A DNA stretch of 64,000 nucleotides from Lotus japonicus (lineage: Eukaryota; Streptophyta; Magnoliopsida; Fabales; Fabaceae). The translations under genes and the position numbers were made by a program. Shown in pieces: positions 1-11,200 of this stretch. The DNA is taken from positions 6,140,501 through 6,204,500 of the forward strand of contig NC_080043.1 of NCBI RefSeq assembly GCF_012489685.1, written 5' to 3'. The notes beneath the pieces were generated by a model. That model saw only the letters and a program-made list of their open reading frames with translations. It was not told where the DNA came from and did no database searches. Within the stretch, counting starts at the first letter, position 1. Each line of letters opens with the position of its first letter.

Positions 1-61
1 AAACCATATATCAGCAAAAGAAATAATGTAGAAGAGATGAAACGAAAGAGCATGAAATTCG

Positions 62-205
62 TACCTGTTGAAATCAATGATCGTGAGACTGGAAGGTCTA
101 GGGTATTTGGATTTGTGACGTTTGCATCAGAGCAGGCTATGAAAGATGCGATTGAAGCCATGAATGGTTAGAATCTGGATGAGAGGGGAAAAAAGGGAAA
201 TCTGG
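62..205 (+). pseudogene. Glycine-rich RNA-binding protein (RRM) fragment
   Basis: The forward frame reads VEINDRETGRSR, then VFGFVTF, then a helix ending in AIEAMNG. This is the second half of the RRM found in plant GRP7-type proteins. The RNP1 octamer, normally RGFGFVTF, is changed at its first position, and a TAG stop follows AMNG. The N-terminal RNP2 half and the glycine-rich tail are missing, and no intron is visible. It is best read as a decayed, probably retrocopied fragment. Family recognition is firm; the retrocopy origin is inference. Confidence 0.7.
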
Positions 206-229
206 AAGCCGATAAATACGCAAATAAAT

Positions 230-3200
230 AAGTTCTTTGCGAATTTCATGCTCAAAGACTTGCTGCTACCTAACAATTACAAACTAAGCATGGACCTGTA
301 TATGATAAACTAAATGGCATAGCAAACATGGGATATTTGCTGCACTTCCAAACATTCTCAGAAAGCTAGTTAGCAAGTTGAAGAGTAGCTAGAAGAAAGC
401 TATAGGATGGCAGAGGAGCAATCCATAGTATAGCTATGATTTTCACACTTATGTCTTAACTTCAGTAAAGGTCCTTCAAATGATCAGGAGGTCATGAAAA
501 ACTGAACAATAAAAATTACCTAGTAAATTTAAACATTCTTCAAATATCTTACATAATAGTGATCAAATAAGTATCACTCATTCCTCACAAATCATACATG
601 TTCTAACAATTCGTTTCTGTATTTGAAGAAGATAAAGTGCTCATTTTCATAAACTATGTTAAATGGTGATAAAAAATGTCATTTTCACCTAATTAACAAC
701 GTCATTACGTTCAACTTCATTGTTGGAGCCCAGCCAAGTTTCTCAATTATGCTTATTCAGCTTGAGGAAATGAATAAAGAAAAGAAAATTTTACCATAAA
801 TATCTTATCATGCCGAACTTTAAAACTGTAAAAAGGACTTCTTGAGAAGGAGGTTTCTTCCAGCTTGCTTATTTCGTTATCCCTCCTGCCATCATTATGC
901 TAAAATTAGTTCAGAAAAAGTGAATAAATTAAAAGGAAATGACATAATTAGATACATACTGCAGTGCAGAAGAGAAATAAGATGGTACTCCAACATACTG
1001 CTTCTTCTTCATATTCTTTCCACTGAAAAGAAAATGAAGCAATAGTTAAACACACAGATAGGGAAAAAAACCGTTCAAAGAATGAAAAGGGAAAACAAAA
1101 AAAGCTTCTTAAGGATAGAAGGCTACAGGAAGAGCAAGAGTTTCTTTAGTCAAAGGAACATAAAACACAGAAAAGAACATGCATTCGAAATTGTGCAGAA
1201 TTTTACTTATAGATGGTAGTGCAGTTCCCCGAGATGTGGCAGCACAAGCAAGCTCTGAGAACGAATCGAAATGGTGAAAACTAAGAAGATAACCAATGCA
1301 ATGAAGCTTGTTGCTGTCACCAGGGTTCAGCCAGCTATCTTTATCAATCAAGAATGCATTTGTGCCAGTTTTTGCTGCAATGGTTATTTTTCATATCAGC
1401 AAAATTGGACATAGAGAAGGGAAAAGGTTGTTGTAAAGGAATTTAAATGACCGATTCATATACCTGGCACTCAGCAAGCTCTCCTCTTCCTGATAAGTCC
1501 ACCTTAAACAAAGAAATCATTGAATCTACAATCTGCCATAAGACAATTCTGTTAACTCTCCGCCATAAAGCTCTTCATATGCTCAGTGTTCAATCATATT
1601 TTGTGATGTTCAAGCTCTCACATGGAATACTTGAATGTTCTTCATGTACAGACACCTTAGTAAGCTGCTTCCAAAATCAGCACAGCAAAGAAAAGAAAAA
1701 CAAAACCTCAGTTGAATGAGAACATACACGACTCAAAATAAACACAGTTCTAAAAATATAAAATATCAAGTGTGCAAAGGACAATGCAGAAGTAGCACTT
1801 AGAATGAGTAAATTTTGGATGTGAACTTGGTAGCTGTTGTAATTAGAGGATGCACCATGAATATTATGGAAAAAACTTGAGAGAAGCTCGAACTGTGCAT
1901 GGCTCTTCCTCTACAGTCTCTCCAGAACCTGTGGCGAACCCGCTTTATCTCACTTTAAGCATCTTCAGAATAGAACACTAAAAAGATATGAAGGCAAAAA
2001 AATCAAAACCCAAATAAATGAAGATAACAGATTCAGAAGAAGAGAATACTTGTGTTATGCACAAAGTTAGCATAGAAAAGGGACATGCATTAAAATTTAA
2101 AAATCTCAATACCTGCAGCAGTTTCAGAGAGATCAAATTAAAAACTAATTTTTCTTCTATACAGATCAGAAACATAGGTGGGCAATTAAAAAAACCTGCA
2201 TAAGAAATTGAAAAACGTGTTGATACAAAACCAATAGTATCACCATATCATTATGAACAACATAATACTGTTAGGATATCATCAAAGATCATTTCAAGAT
2301 GCAGCCATGACAAAGAATGAAGTTTGATTAATTTGGGAAAGGAGCACTAACCTCTATATTCAGTGACTTCTTCACAGTCACTTATCATCATCCCCTCCAT
2401 CCGTTTCCTCACCCCAAGATTACATGCCTGGTTGTCCTGTCATAATAAAATGGTTTACTCAGAAAGAGAATCACAATCTGGATGATTTGGGACCCTAAAT
2501 CAAAGAGCAACTCTGATTTAGAAGACGTCGGGTTGAGAAACATGAACCAAGATGGAAGAACTTGAGTTGGAAGAGATATACGGATTTGTGTGAACCGGAA
2601 AGGATACGGTGGTGAGATAGAAGCGGCGATTTGGTTCATGGAACTGTGAAGATAGGAACGCACTTCGGTGCCTCATCATCCTCTCCCATGCTGCCATCAA
2701 TTCTATGCCACCCATAAACATCCCAGATATCAAACCCATTTACACAGATTCGAAACAGGAACCGAAAGGGCAAGAGAGATGCGATTGAAGGGGAATTGGA
2801 AGGGCCATGAGAGATGCGATTGAAGGGGAAGAGAGGAAGGGAGCGATGGGTTGAAACGGATTTACTCCCTCCCAACCATTGAGACATGCGATTAAAACAG
2901 ATTGGAAGAGGTGAAATTGAAGGTTGAAACTGTTTGAGGATGTTACGCTGAAACGCTTCTGGGGAATAAATGTCATTAAGGAGGGATGAGTGAAGGATAA
3001 TGATAAAGGTGTAGGTTAAGAAGAATGAAGCATGGAGTGCCATGTAGGATTTTTCCTGATATTAACCAATCAGTAGATGACACATAAGCGATGACTGTGC
3101 TGAGATCTTTTCCTAAATATATATACTATGGATTCTTTATAGATATAAGGGTGGTTTTGAAAGCTTCTACAATTCACTTCTCTATCCCAGATAGAACTAA

Positions 3201-4260
3201 CATTGGAGATGCAGGTGTTGTGACAACTGGAATTACAAAATGTAAAAGCAAAAACAGATAGAAAACAAAAATTGGAGTTGAACTCTGCAAAAGACTAAAA
3301 ATAGTAGAGATTTCCAATGTAAGTGACGAAACAGCTACGTAATCATCAGCTAATATCTTGAGATTCTCCAAAAGAAGGGAATGAAAAATCCAAATTAGAT
3401 AATCAGAAAATAAACTAAACTAAAAATTCTTATATGTAATCAAAACCAGCTAAAAAGTATTTTCTTATCAAGTATTCAATACCAGATAAGAACCAGTTAA
3501 GAAAATCATGGGTAGAGTCCTATTTGAAAGCAAATAAAGTGTAGAAAAAGAACCATCAAAAGCAAGTGCTCACCAAAAAACTTGGATAACTATATCAATA
3601 AGAGAAAAAAAGGCTTTAATAAAGAAAAGAAGTGCATGAACATTAATGGTTTAACTTCATCTTGTCTATATTTCCTTCAGATGCATTTCTAGCAATAGAA
3701 CTTACACTCTCCTGCAGCATAAAACGATAACATGAAAGAAGAAAAATGATAACATTGGACAGAACACACCCTTTGCAGGCCTCTAGGAAAATCAGTAACC
3801 AAACCACTTCCATATTATGCTGGTACCGTGACTGTCCGCCTTGCTCCTTGACAATCTGAAGAGTTCAGGAAGATGTAAGCAATAGCAACATATAGAGAAA
3901 ATTAGTCAGATAGAGAACTTTACTAAAACTAAAGTAACAAAATCCATTTTATTGCAAATTAGAAGGAGATAGAGAAAACCAATCAACCATAAATCAATTT
4001 TTCCCTCATAGATCGTAGCACCGACCTGAGCAATGTCATGCGAGTCTCGAAGGTAATCACACCAATCAGCCATGGGTAAACCCTAGACGAATGCGAAAGC
4101 ATTTTGGGACGAACACTGGTAGTCGGCAATCCAGTCATCTCAAGATGGTGGCGACGGTGGAGATCGCCTTGGGTAAATCTGGATCGGGATTCTCTCTCTT
4201 CTTGACGCCAGGCTCCATGTCTTCTGAATGCGGGGACGTTGACGAAGAAACGGAAAGGGC
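230..4260. other. Gene-poor stretch with no supported intact gene
   Basis: Apart from the gamma-subunit relic I see no recognisable protein. At 2777-2840 the phrase gagatgcgattgaagggga occurs twice about 45 bp apart, a short direct repeat. On the minus strand at 4070-3640 there are three protein-like pieces bordered by splice-like signals: one starting MADWCDYLRD near 4071, one reading IVKEQGGQSRYQ near 3850, and one reading ESVSSIARNASEGN near 3715. They might be exons of a small unknown gene, but I cannot name the family or show a consistent frame through all of them. Confidence 0.3.
1225..1335 (+). pseudogene. ATP synthase gamma-subunit fragment (decayed)
   Basis: A short forward stretch reads ALRT, then after a small frame change RIEMVKTKKIT, then NAMKLVAVTRVQ. 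This matches the N-terminal helix of F-type ATP synthase gamma (family pattern R-I-x-S-V-K-N-T-Q-K-I-T-x-A-M-K-L-V-A-A), closer to the plastid than the mitochondrial version. Two bases appear to be lost near 1258, breaking the frame, and the similarity ends after the VQ. Only about 30 codons remain, so this is a relic. The short length leaves room for chance similarity. Confidence 0.45.
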
Positions 4261-4701
4261 AGATTAAATAATCTACAAAAGAACCCAGCTTAGTTTTGAT
4301 CATTATGTGTTGAAACAAAAGTTCTACCTCAGTAGAATATTTCACATTTTCGTATTTGCATTCTCCAAGATGACAGCAACTTTCAAGTTCACATTTCAAC
4401 CCAAATTGCTGCTTCAAATTGAGGGATGGAAGAAACTGTGACAGAAGGTATGCAGGTGCACTTAACAAGTGCCCATTTATCCATCTGATTGCATCAAAAG
4501 TCAAAACTATTTCCAATCTCCAGTGTATTCAAGTCAGGTGCAAGATGTCATAGATTTCATTTCTCCCCTTTCAGAATACTTGTAAAGGATTGAAGAGAAT
4601 ATTAAATTCCATTTTAACATACACAAGACAGAATCTGAAGTCTAACACTTTTGAAGGCAAACAAAGAGTTTAAACTTTAAACCCCAGAATCCATGAATAT
4701 T

Positions 4702-6735
4702 TCACCAATAATCTCGACAAGAACATGAACCTTCACTGAAATAATGGAATCTGTTATTATCCCTAATGGTGATCGCTCTACCTGTAACTTTTGAAATGAG
4801 TTTAATAGCCTCATGGCAATCACCACATACACGAAGATTTTTAACAACACGAATCACATCTTTGGCACTGGTATTGATCAGTGCAAATGCAACAGCTAAC
4901 TTCTCACTATGACATCCAAGGAAGTGCTCCTTCTCCTCCTCCTCTATATCAAAGAGCACAAACTCAGTGGTCGGATTATAACCAATTTCCCTAATGTCCT
5001 TAAATAAACTTTCAAGTTTTTCATATATCTTGTGTGCAAAAGGATGGGATGTGTCTCCTACAAGGAATTCATGAATGACCCCATCAATTTCAACCCAACT
5101 ATACCCAGGTAATTTTTTCATTCCTTTCTCATTCAAAGTTGACCTGATTTTTTCAGCTTCATCCCATCTACGACTAGCTGAATATATATTTGCTAAGAGA
5201 ACATAATGTCCTGAATTCCATGGTTCCAACTCAATGAGCTGCTTCAACGCATGTTCGGCCAATTGGGTACCCTGATGTAATCTACATCCTCCCAACAATG
5301 CCCCCCAAACAATAGCATTAGCCTTCATGGGCATACTCTTGATCAAATGATGTGCTTCAACCAACAAACCTGCACGCGCCAGGAGATCCACCATGCATCC
5401 ATAGTGCTCAATCGTAGGAGTTACTGAAAAGACATAACTCATGCTATTAAAATAACGGCGACCATCACCAACCAAACCAGCATGAGTACATCCACAAAGC
5501 AAACCAAGAAAAGTATTCTCATCTGGCTGAATTCCAAGCTTTTCCATTTGGCCAAATACTCCAAATGCAGCTCCAACATGTCCATACATAGCCAGTCCAG
5601 AAATAACAGCATTGAAGACCACACGATCTTTTCTCTGCATCATCTTGAAAACCCCCAATGCCTGTGCCATGCTTCCACATTTCGCATACAAGTCAATCAA
5701 GGCAGTACCCAACACGGGATTAGACAAAAACTCCTCAGCGTCCATCAAACCCTTAGCCCTATTACCCAACTGTAGCGCTCCCAACCTTGCACATGCAGAC
5801 AGAACCCCCACCATGGCAAAGCAATCGGGTCTTAGATTTTCCTTCTGCATCTCAAAGAACAACTGAAGTGCTTCTCTCGGAAGCCCGTTAGACGCATAAC
5901 CCTGAATCATGGCACTCCAACAAACAACATCCCTCTCAAGCATCCCATCAAACACACGACGTGCTTCCTCCATGCTCCCACACTTTGCATACATATTCAC
6001 CAAAGTGGTCCCCACAAAGACATTCCTATGCAAACCACTCTCACTCATATACCTATCTATCCACCGTCCACTTCCCAAATCCCCTAACCTTGCACATGCA
6101 CCCAAAACATGAACAAGGTTAGCGCTATCAGGCCTCAAACCCATCTCCAATAACCCTCTAAACAAATCAACAGCCTCTTCACACAAGCCAGACTCACTGT
6201 ACCCACAAATGAGAGCAGTCCAAGACGCAACATTTTTCTCAGGAATATCATCAAACACCTTCCGGGCATCCCTCAAATGCCCGCATTTGGAGTAGAACCC
6301 AAGAAGCCCAGTCTCCACAAACACGTCACCAACAAAGCCAGTTTTGACAACAAGCGAATGAAGGGTATGACCCAAATGGAAATGACAGAGCCTGGCACAC
6401 GCCTTAAGTACAAAAGTGAAGGTGAAGCTTTCCGGGAAGAACCCCTGTTGGTGCATGGAGTGATAGAGCTGAATGCCGTCATGGAAACAGTCGTTGTCGA
6501 CCATGCCGCGAATCATGGTGTTCCAGAGGAAGGTGTTTGGGTTGTGGGTTTGGTCGAAGAGGAGCTTGGGGTGGTGAGTGTTGCCGAAGTGGAAGGAAGA
6601 GCGTAAGACGAGGCTGACGAGGTAGTTGTCTTGGTGGAGGCAGAGGCAGAGGCGGAGGAGGCGGCAGTGGGCGACCTTCACTTGGTTGAAAGACTTGAGG
6701 CCTTGCATAAGCAAATTCTTCAACTCCAAGGCCAT
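4702..6735 (-). CDS. PLS-class pentatricopeptide repeat protein, E/E+/DYW subgroup
   Basis: An intronless gene of 677 codons. PPR motifs of P, L and S length run from about residue 60 to 500, with the usual phrases WTALICGYSESG and LVNMYAKCGS. E and E+ motifs follow (for example GYSWVEIDG), and the protein ends in CRDYW. The DYW deaminase signature is intact: HSE at about 609-611 and CGDC at 637-640, plus the second zinc set near H664, C671 and C673. Such proteins bind organelle transcripts and carry out C-to-U editing in plastids or mitochondria. The overall order resembles Arabidopsis At3g08820. The N-terminus is short, so targeting is uncertain. The start is the first ATG after a TATA-like site about 95 bp upstream. 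The RNA target cannot be read from sequence alone. Confidence 0.93.
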   Translation of the reverse strand: MALELKNLLMQGLKSFNQVKVAHCRLLRLCLCLHQDNYLVSLVLRSSFHFGNTHHPKLLFDQTHNPNTFLWNTMIRGMVDNDCFHDGIQLYHSMHQQGFFPESFTFTFVLKACARLCHFHLGHTLHSLVVKTGFVGDVFVETGLLGFYSKCGHLRDARKVFDDIPEKNVASWTALICGYSESGLCEEAVDLFRGLLEMGLRPDSANLVHVLGACARLGDLGSGRWIDRYMSESGLHRNVFVGTTLVNMYAKCGSMEEARRVFDGMLERDVVCWSAMIQGYASNGLPREALQLFFEMQKENLRPDCFAMVGVLSACARLGALQLGNRAKGLMDAEEFLSNPVLGTALIDLYAKCGSMAQALGVFKMMQRKDRVVFNAVISGLAMYGHVGAAFGVFGQMEKLGIQPDENTFLGLLCGCTHAGLVGDGRRYFNSMSYVFSVTPTIEHYGCMVDLLARAGLLVEAHHLIKSMPMKANAIVWGALLGGCRLHQGTQLAEHALKQLIELEPWNSGHYVLLANIYSASRRWDEAEKIRSTLNEKGMKKLPGYSWVEIDGVIHEFLVGDTSHPFAHKIYEKLESLFKDIREIGYNPTTEFVLFDIEEEEKEHFLGCHSEKLAVAFALINTSAKDVIRVVKNLRVCGDCHEAIKLISKVTGRAITIRDNNRFHYFSEGSCSCRDYW

Positions 6736-6826
6736 GGTGATGGTATATGGTTGTGGAGTTATATGAAAAACATTCTATGAGATGATCAAAAGAGTCAAGA
6801 CTGAACAGAGAACAAGACCTTCATCA

Positions 6827-6835
6827 CATATATAG
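6827..6835 (-). promoter_or_regulatory. TATA-like box upstream of the PPR gene
   Basis: Read on the minus strand the site is CTATATATG, about 95 bp before the PPR start codon. That distance suits a 60-70 nt 5' leader. There is no independent support for the start site. Confidence 0.4.
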
Positions 6836-7384
6836 ATTTGGGTCGGGGTCCACCAAAAAACGGGTCAACGTTAGGGGTGAGCAAAAAATGACACCCGACC
6901 GAAAACCGACATATCCGAAACAGGCGGATTTGGGCGGGTATTCAGGTCAAACGGGTAAAGAAATGGTTTGCAACGGTTTGCTTTGCACTGGACGGGCTCT
7001 GAGCGGTATCCGAACGAAACCGAAGGTACAAGAGAAAATGTTTAAATTTCAAATTATATTAGTGTTCTCAAATCCATGACAAAGGCTTTTGTCATTACCA
7101 AAATTCAAAGAAATGAAGTTACATCTCTGACTTGCCAGCTATCATTACTTATGGAGTCGTGAACCACATGCTAGTATGCTACCCTATATCCCCTATTTTT
7201 TATATAATATTTCAAGCTATATAGTATCTATCTACTATGTCTAAATCAAATTCTAATTCTTCAATTCTATTCAACATATTTCAACGGTAAAATTCAAAAG
7301 GGAGAAAAAAAAAACCAAAGTCTAACCCATCCTCTCGGTTCTCTTTCTCTTGGTTGATGCATCGATCAAGTTCCAAACTTATGC

Positions 7385-7765
7385 TTAGAGGCAACCACCA
7401 CCTCCGCCACCACAAGCGCCACTGCCACAACCACCATGTCACTGCAACCACCATCATCATCACAACCACCAAATAACACCCCTCCACCATTACACCTTCA
7501 TTGCCACTACAACCACCTCCATCGTCACCACCAGTCCACCACCGCCATAGACACCACCATCGGTGTTGGCACCACCATCTGCAATACAACCTCCACTGGC
7601 ATCACCACCGCCAACAAGGCCCCTGCCGCCACCTCCACCATTATTGTCGTTGCTGCCACCACCACAACCGCCACATCACCGTCGTTAGGTAACATCAAAA
7701 TTCTACCACCGCTACTATATGACCCCTCCATTATCATGCCGCTGCCACCACCCACTGTCGTGAAT
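7385..7765. repeat. CAC/CCA-rich low-complexity tract
   Basis: About 380 bp of imperfect trinucleotide sequence (cac, acc, cca, gcc). All three forward frames read mostly His, Thr, Pro and Ala, and the reverse frames read Trp, Gly and Val, so the long open frames here reflect composition, not genes. It lies between the divergent PPR and CLU promoters. The rest of 6840-8045 shows no gene. Confidence 0.75.
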
Positions 7766-8047
7766 TAACAAAGTTGATAATTGGTGTGACCATTGTGGAT
7801 TTACTAAGTTGACAACTGGTTTTTTAAAACCCAAAACCACAAAAAAACAAAAAATTCAATTTATAAAACTGAAAACTAGTTTTGGTTTTCAAAAATTTCA
7901 TAACATAAAACCAAAAACTTGCGGCGGCCTCGAGAAGCACCAAACCCTAAACGGTTATTAAAGGAAAACAGAGCTTCTCAAAATATAAAACCAACCCATA
8001 ATAATTTAGAAATTGCTATTTACTCCCTATTCTTTCTCTCTTGTCCA

Positions 8048-8056
8048 CTATTTAAG
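8048..8056 (+). promoter_or_regulatory. TATA-like box of the CLU gene
   Basis: CTATTTAAG lies about 130 bp upstream of a 5'UTR intron donor (8179) and 230 bp upstream of the start codon. Pyrimidine-rich leader sequence follows, as is common in plant 5'UTRs. Confidence 0.4.
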
Positions 8057-8279
8057 CGCCTCCTATGAGCTAGCCACCACGCTTCTTCCAAAACCTCCTT
8101 CCTTCACATTCCGTCACTCTAAAACCCTGTTACTCTTCCTCTATATGTTCGTTCTGTGATTACAAGTCACTCTTTCTGGTAACCTCGCTCGCTCTGCACA
8201 CCACAAAATGACAATGAAATCTCTATCTGCATTTTACAAGCACTTGTTGTTTATTTATTTGTTTTGTTTTGATTCAGGA

Positions 8280-11200
8280 ATGGCTGGAAAGTCGAATAAG
8301 GCGAAGAACAAAAGAGGATCGCACCACAATAACAACGGCGGCGGCGATGATAACCGAAACGCTGCGGAGAAAGTTCTGCCAATTGAAATGGACCAGGACC
8401 ATGGTGAGGTAAAAGACAACAACGCTGCTGCTGCTGCTGCTGCTGCTGATGATGCTGCTGATGAAGCGCCAACTGCAGCCGAACAAGCGCCAAATGCAGC
8501 CGAGCAAGCGCAAGGTAAAGAGAATAATTCAAGTTGCATGGTTTTCAATTCAATGTATTAGAAATGTGTATATGTCATATGTGTATGTGTGTTTGATAAT
8601 TTGATTAATGCCTTGATAATGCAGATGATGTTTTACTCTTTCCTGTCCCTGTCAAAACACTAACCGGGGACAAGCTCGAGCTACAGGTGAGTTTGTTTTT
8701 CACAATTCATGACAACTTGGTATAAAATTTGTTTGATTTGGGGTAGCTATGAAATTAAAATTTATTTTATCAAGCTTAGTAGTTAGTTAGGAGCCACAAA
8801 TGTCGGCCACAAATTTGTTTGATTCCGGGTAGCAATGAAATTTAAATGATGGGAATTAATATTTTTTTTTTCCTTTATGAAAGTTCTATTGAAAAGCTAT
8901 CGATGAAAAATGCGATTTTTCTATTAAATAAGTGAATCCGAGCTGTTAATTACTTGTTATTTGATGGATTGATTTACAGTTGAACCCTGGAGACACTGTC
9001 ATGGGCGTAAGACAGTTCCTTCTTGAAGCTCCGGACACGTGTTTTGTCACGTGCTATGACTTGTTGTTACACACAAAGGATGGGGATGTTCATCACCTGG
9101 GAGATTACAGTGGAATTTCAGAGGTAGCTGACATCACTACTGGTGGTTGCTCCTTGGAAATGGTTCCTGGTAGGCTAATTGATGAGCTTGATTTCTTGGA
9201 TGTTTAACAACGGCAGATTATAAGTTGGGAAATTTGTGTTTGCAGCTTTGTATGATGATATATCTATAAGGGCTCATGTTCACCATATTCGGGAATTGCT
9301 TTCCCTTTCCAACCTCCATTCTTCCTTATCCACCTCACTTGCCCTGCAGAATGAGCAAGCACAAAATAAAGCTGCAAATTCAGGAGGTATGGGATAATTC
9401 TTTTCTCTTTTGCTGCTGTTATGTTATGTTCTGTTCTATTCTGCGCTTTGTCCTTTTAGTTTTAGGAAACCTTATTAGAGGTCGGGGGCATGAGAAATTA
9501 GGATGTCGGCCCTCCTAAAGACCAGGAGAGATTCTGGTTGAGCCATGCTTAGCCAGATGCTGTTTTGTATGTTGTCTCTGAAATACATAATTACTCATCT
9601 GCTTGTGCTTTTCCTGAAATGTCAGATGCATTGAAGGTTTCTGAGCTTGATGGACTTGGTTGTATGGACGATGTCCTTGGTTCGGTGGGTAATTTGCTAA
9701 CGGCCCCATTGAAGGATGTTAAATGTGTGGAAAGCATAGCGTTTTCGTCCTTCAATCCTCCTCCAAGCTATAGAAGGTAACTTGAGAAATGTCCTCTTCA
9801 GTTATTACATCATGTCATATCCTTGTTGGGTTTAAAGGAATGTTTGACAAAGGTGTTCTGGGGTTTGCAGGCTTGTTGGAGATTTACTTTATTTGGATGT
9901 GGTAACCCTTGAGGGTAATACATTTTGTATAACAGGAAGTTCAAGGATGTTTTATGTCAACTCAAGTACAGGGAACACTTTTGACCCAATGCCTGGAAAA
10001 GCTGCTTTTGACGCAACAACTCTTGTTTCTCTCTTACAAAAGATTAGTCCCAAGTTTAAAAAAAGTAATGAAATGTTCTTAAGATTTAAGCACTCATAAT
10101 TTAAGACTTAAGGAATATTTTGGATTTGAGAACCAAAACTTATATCCTTTCTTCAATTATGAAGCTTTCCGTGAAATTTTGGAGCTTAGAGCTTCTGCCC
10201 ATCCTTTCGAAAATGTGCAATCTTTGTTGCTTCCCAATTCGTGGCTTGGATTATTCCCTGTTCCTGGTAAGCTCTGCCCCTGGCAAGTTGTGTTTTTTTT
10301 TTCTTCTGCCAGTATTATTTTTTCAATTCTTTGTTATAGTAACTTGTGCTCCTAGAGTTTTGGATAACCGGGTTGCTCTTCCTTTAGTGGTAGGTTATAC
10401 ATTTTTCTTTTTTCCGTCAGGGTAATTCTATGTGAGATGCTGTTGGGATATCTAAAAGTTGGTGTAGTTGGTTAGTTAGGTTGCATGCATTCTTTTATTA
10501 TAACTGACATATGATAATGATGCCATTACTGCATATTTTCATGATAAATGATTTTTAACAACTTACATACAGGGGGATAAATGCTCCTGATACTTCTATA
10601 AAGCTTATTACATTTGATTATTCTTTTTTTGGTGATATATTACAGTGTGTCCATTGTACTTTAATTATATTTTGTGTGACCTGAAAATTGTTTTTATTGA
10701 GTGGTGACCTGAAAATTCCCTACTCCATTTACATTATTACAGTTCTACACTTTTTTCTATTAAAAAATGAGGCAGTCCTACTGACTTGGCATCCATTTCA
10801 TGCTTTGTTAATATCTGGTAATTGACGTTATAAATACCTCATAAATATAAATGTTGTAAAATAGAAATCAACTATAGTTTGCTCCAGTATTATGAAATTC
10901 GCCAAGGCTTCGAACTGTGATCTAGGATTCATGTTCCATTTTGCAGTGTGTTTGAGTTCCAGTTCGCTGCAGAACATGTAATCAAACATAGGTCTGAGCT
11001 TTTCTCTGACTAATCAAAAGGAGGGGGGGTGTGGGGTGGGGGGGGGGGGGGGTAGGGGAGAGTCTATGCCAAAAAATTCAAAAATAAAGCCACCTACTTT
11101 GCAACAAAATAATCGAAGGGAAAGAGGGAGGGGGAGACTATTTTCCAATAGAAATAGAGGAGAAAGGGTGAAGGAGAAGGGAAGGGGGACGAGGGAAGGA

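Noticed and set aside
2636..3043. Minus-strand open frame of 135 codons
   Set aside because: No recognisable domain, and it overlaps a local direct repeat. Frames of this size are common by chance here.
3983..4516. Minus-strand open frame of 177 codons
   Set aside because: Composition varies along its length, there is no family resemblance, and a different frame within it looks more protein-like (MADWCDYLRD). I could not support it as a gene.
7436..7768. Open frames of up to 110 codons in several frames
   Set aside because: All frames are open at once and read as single-residue runs, which is the effect of the CAC/CCA low-complexity tract.
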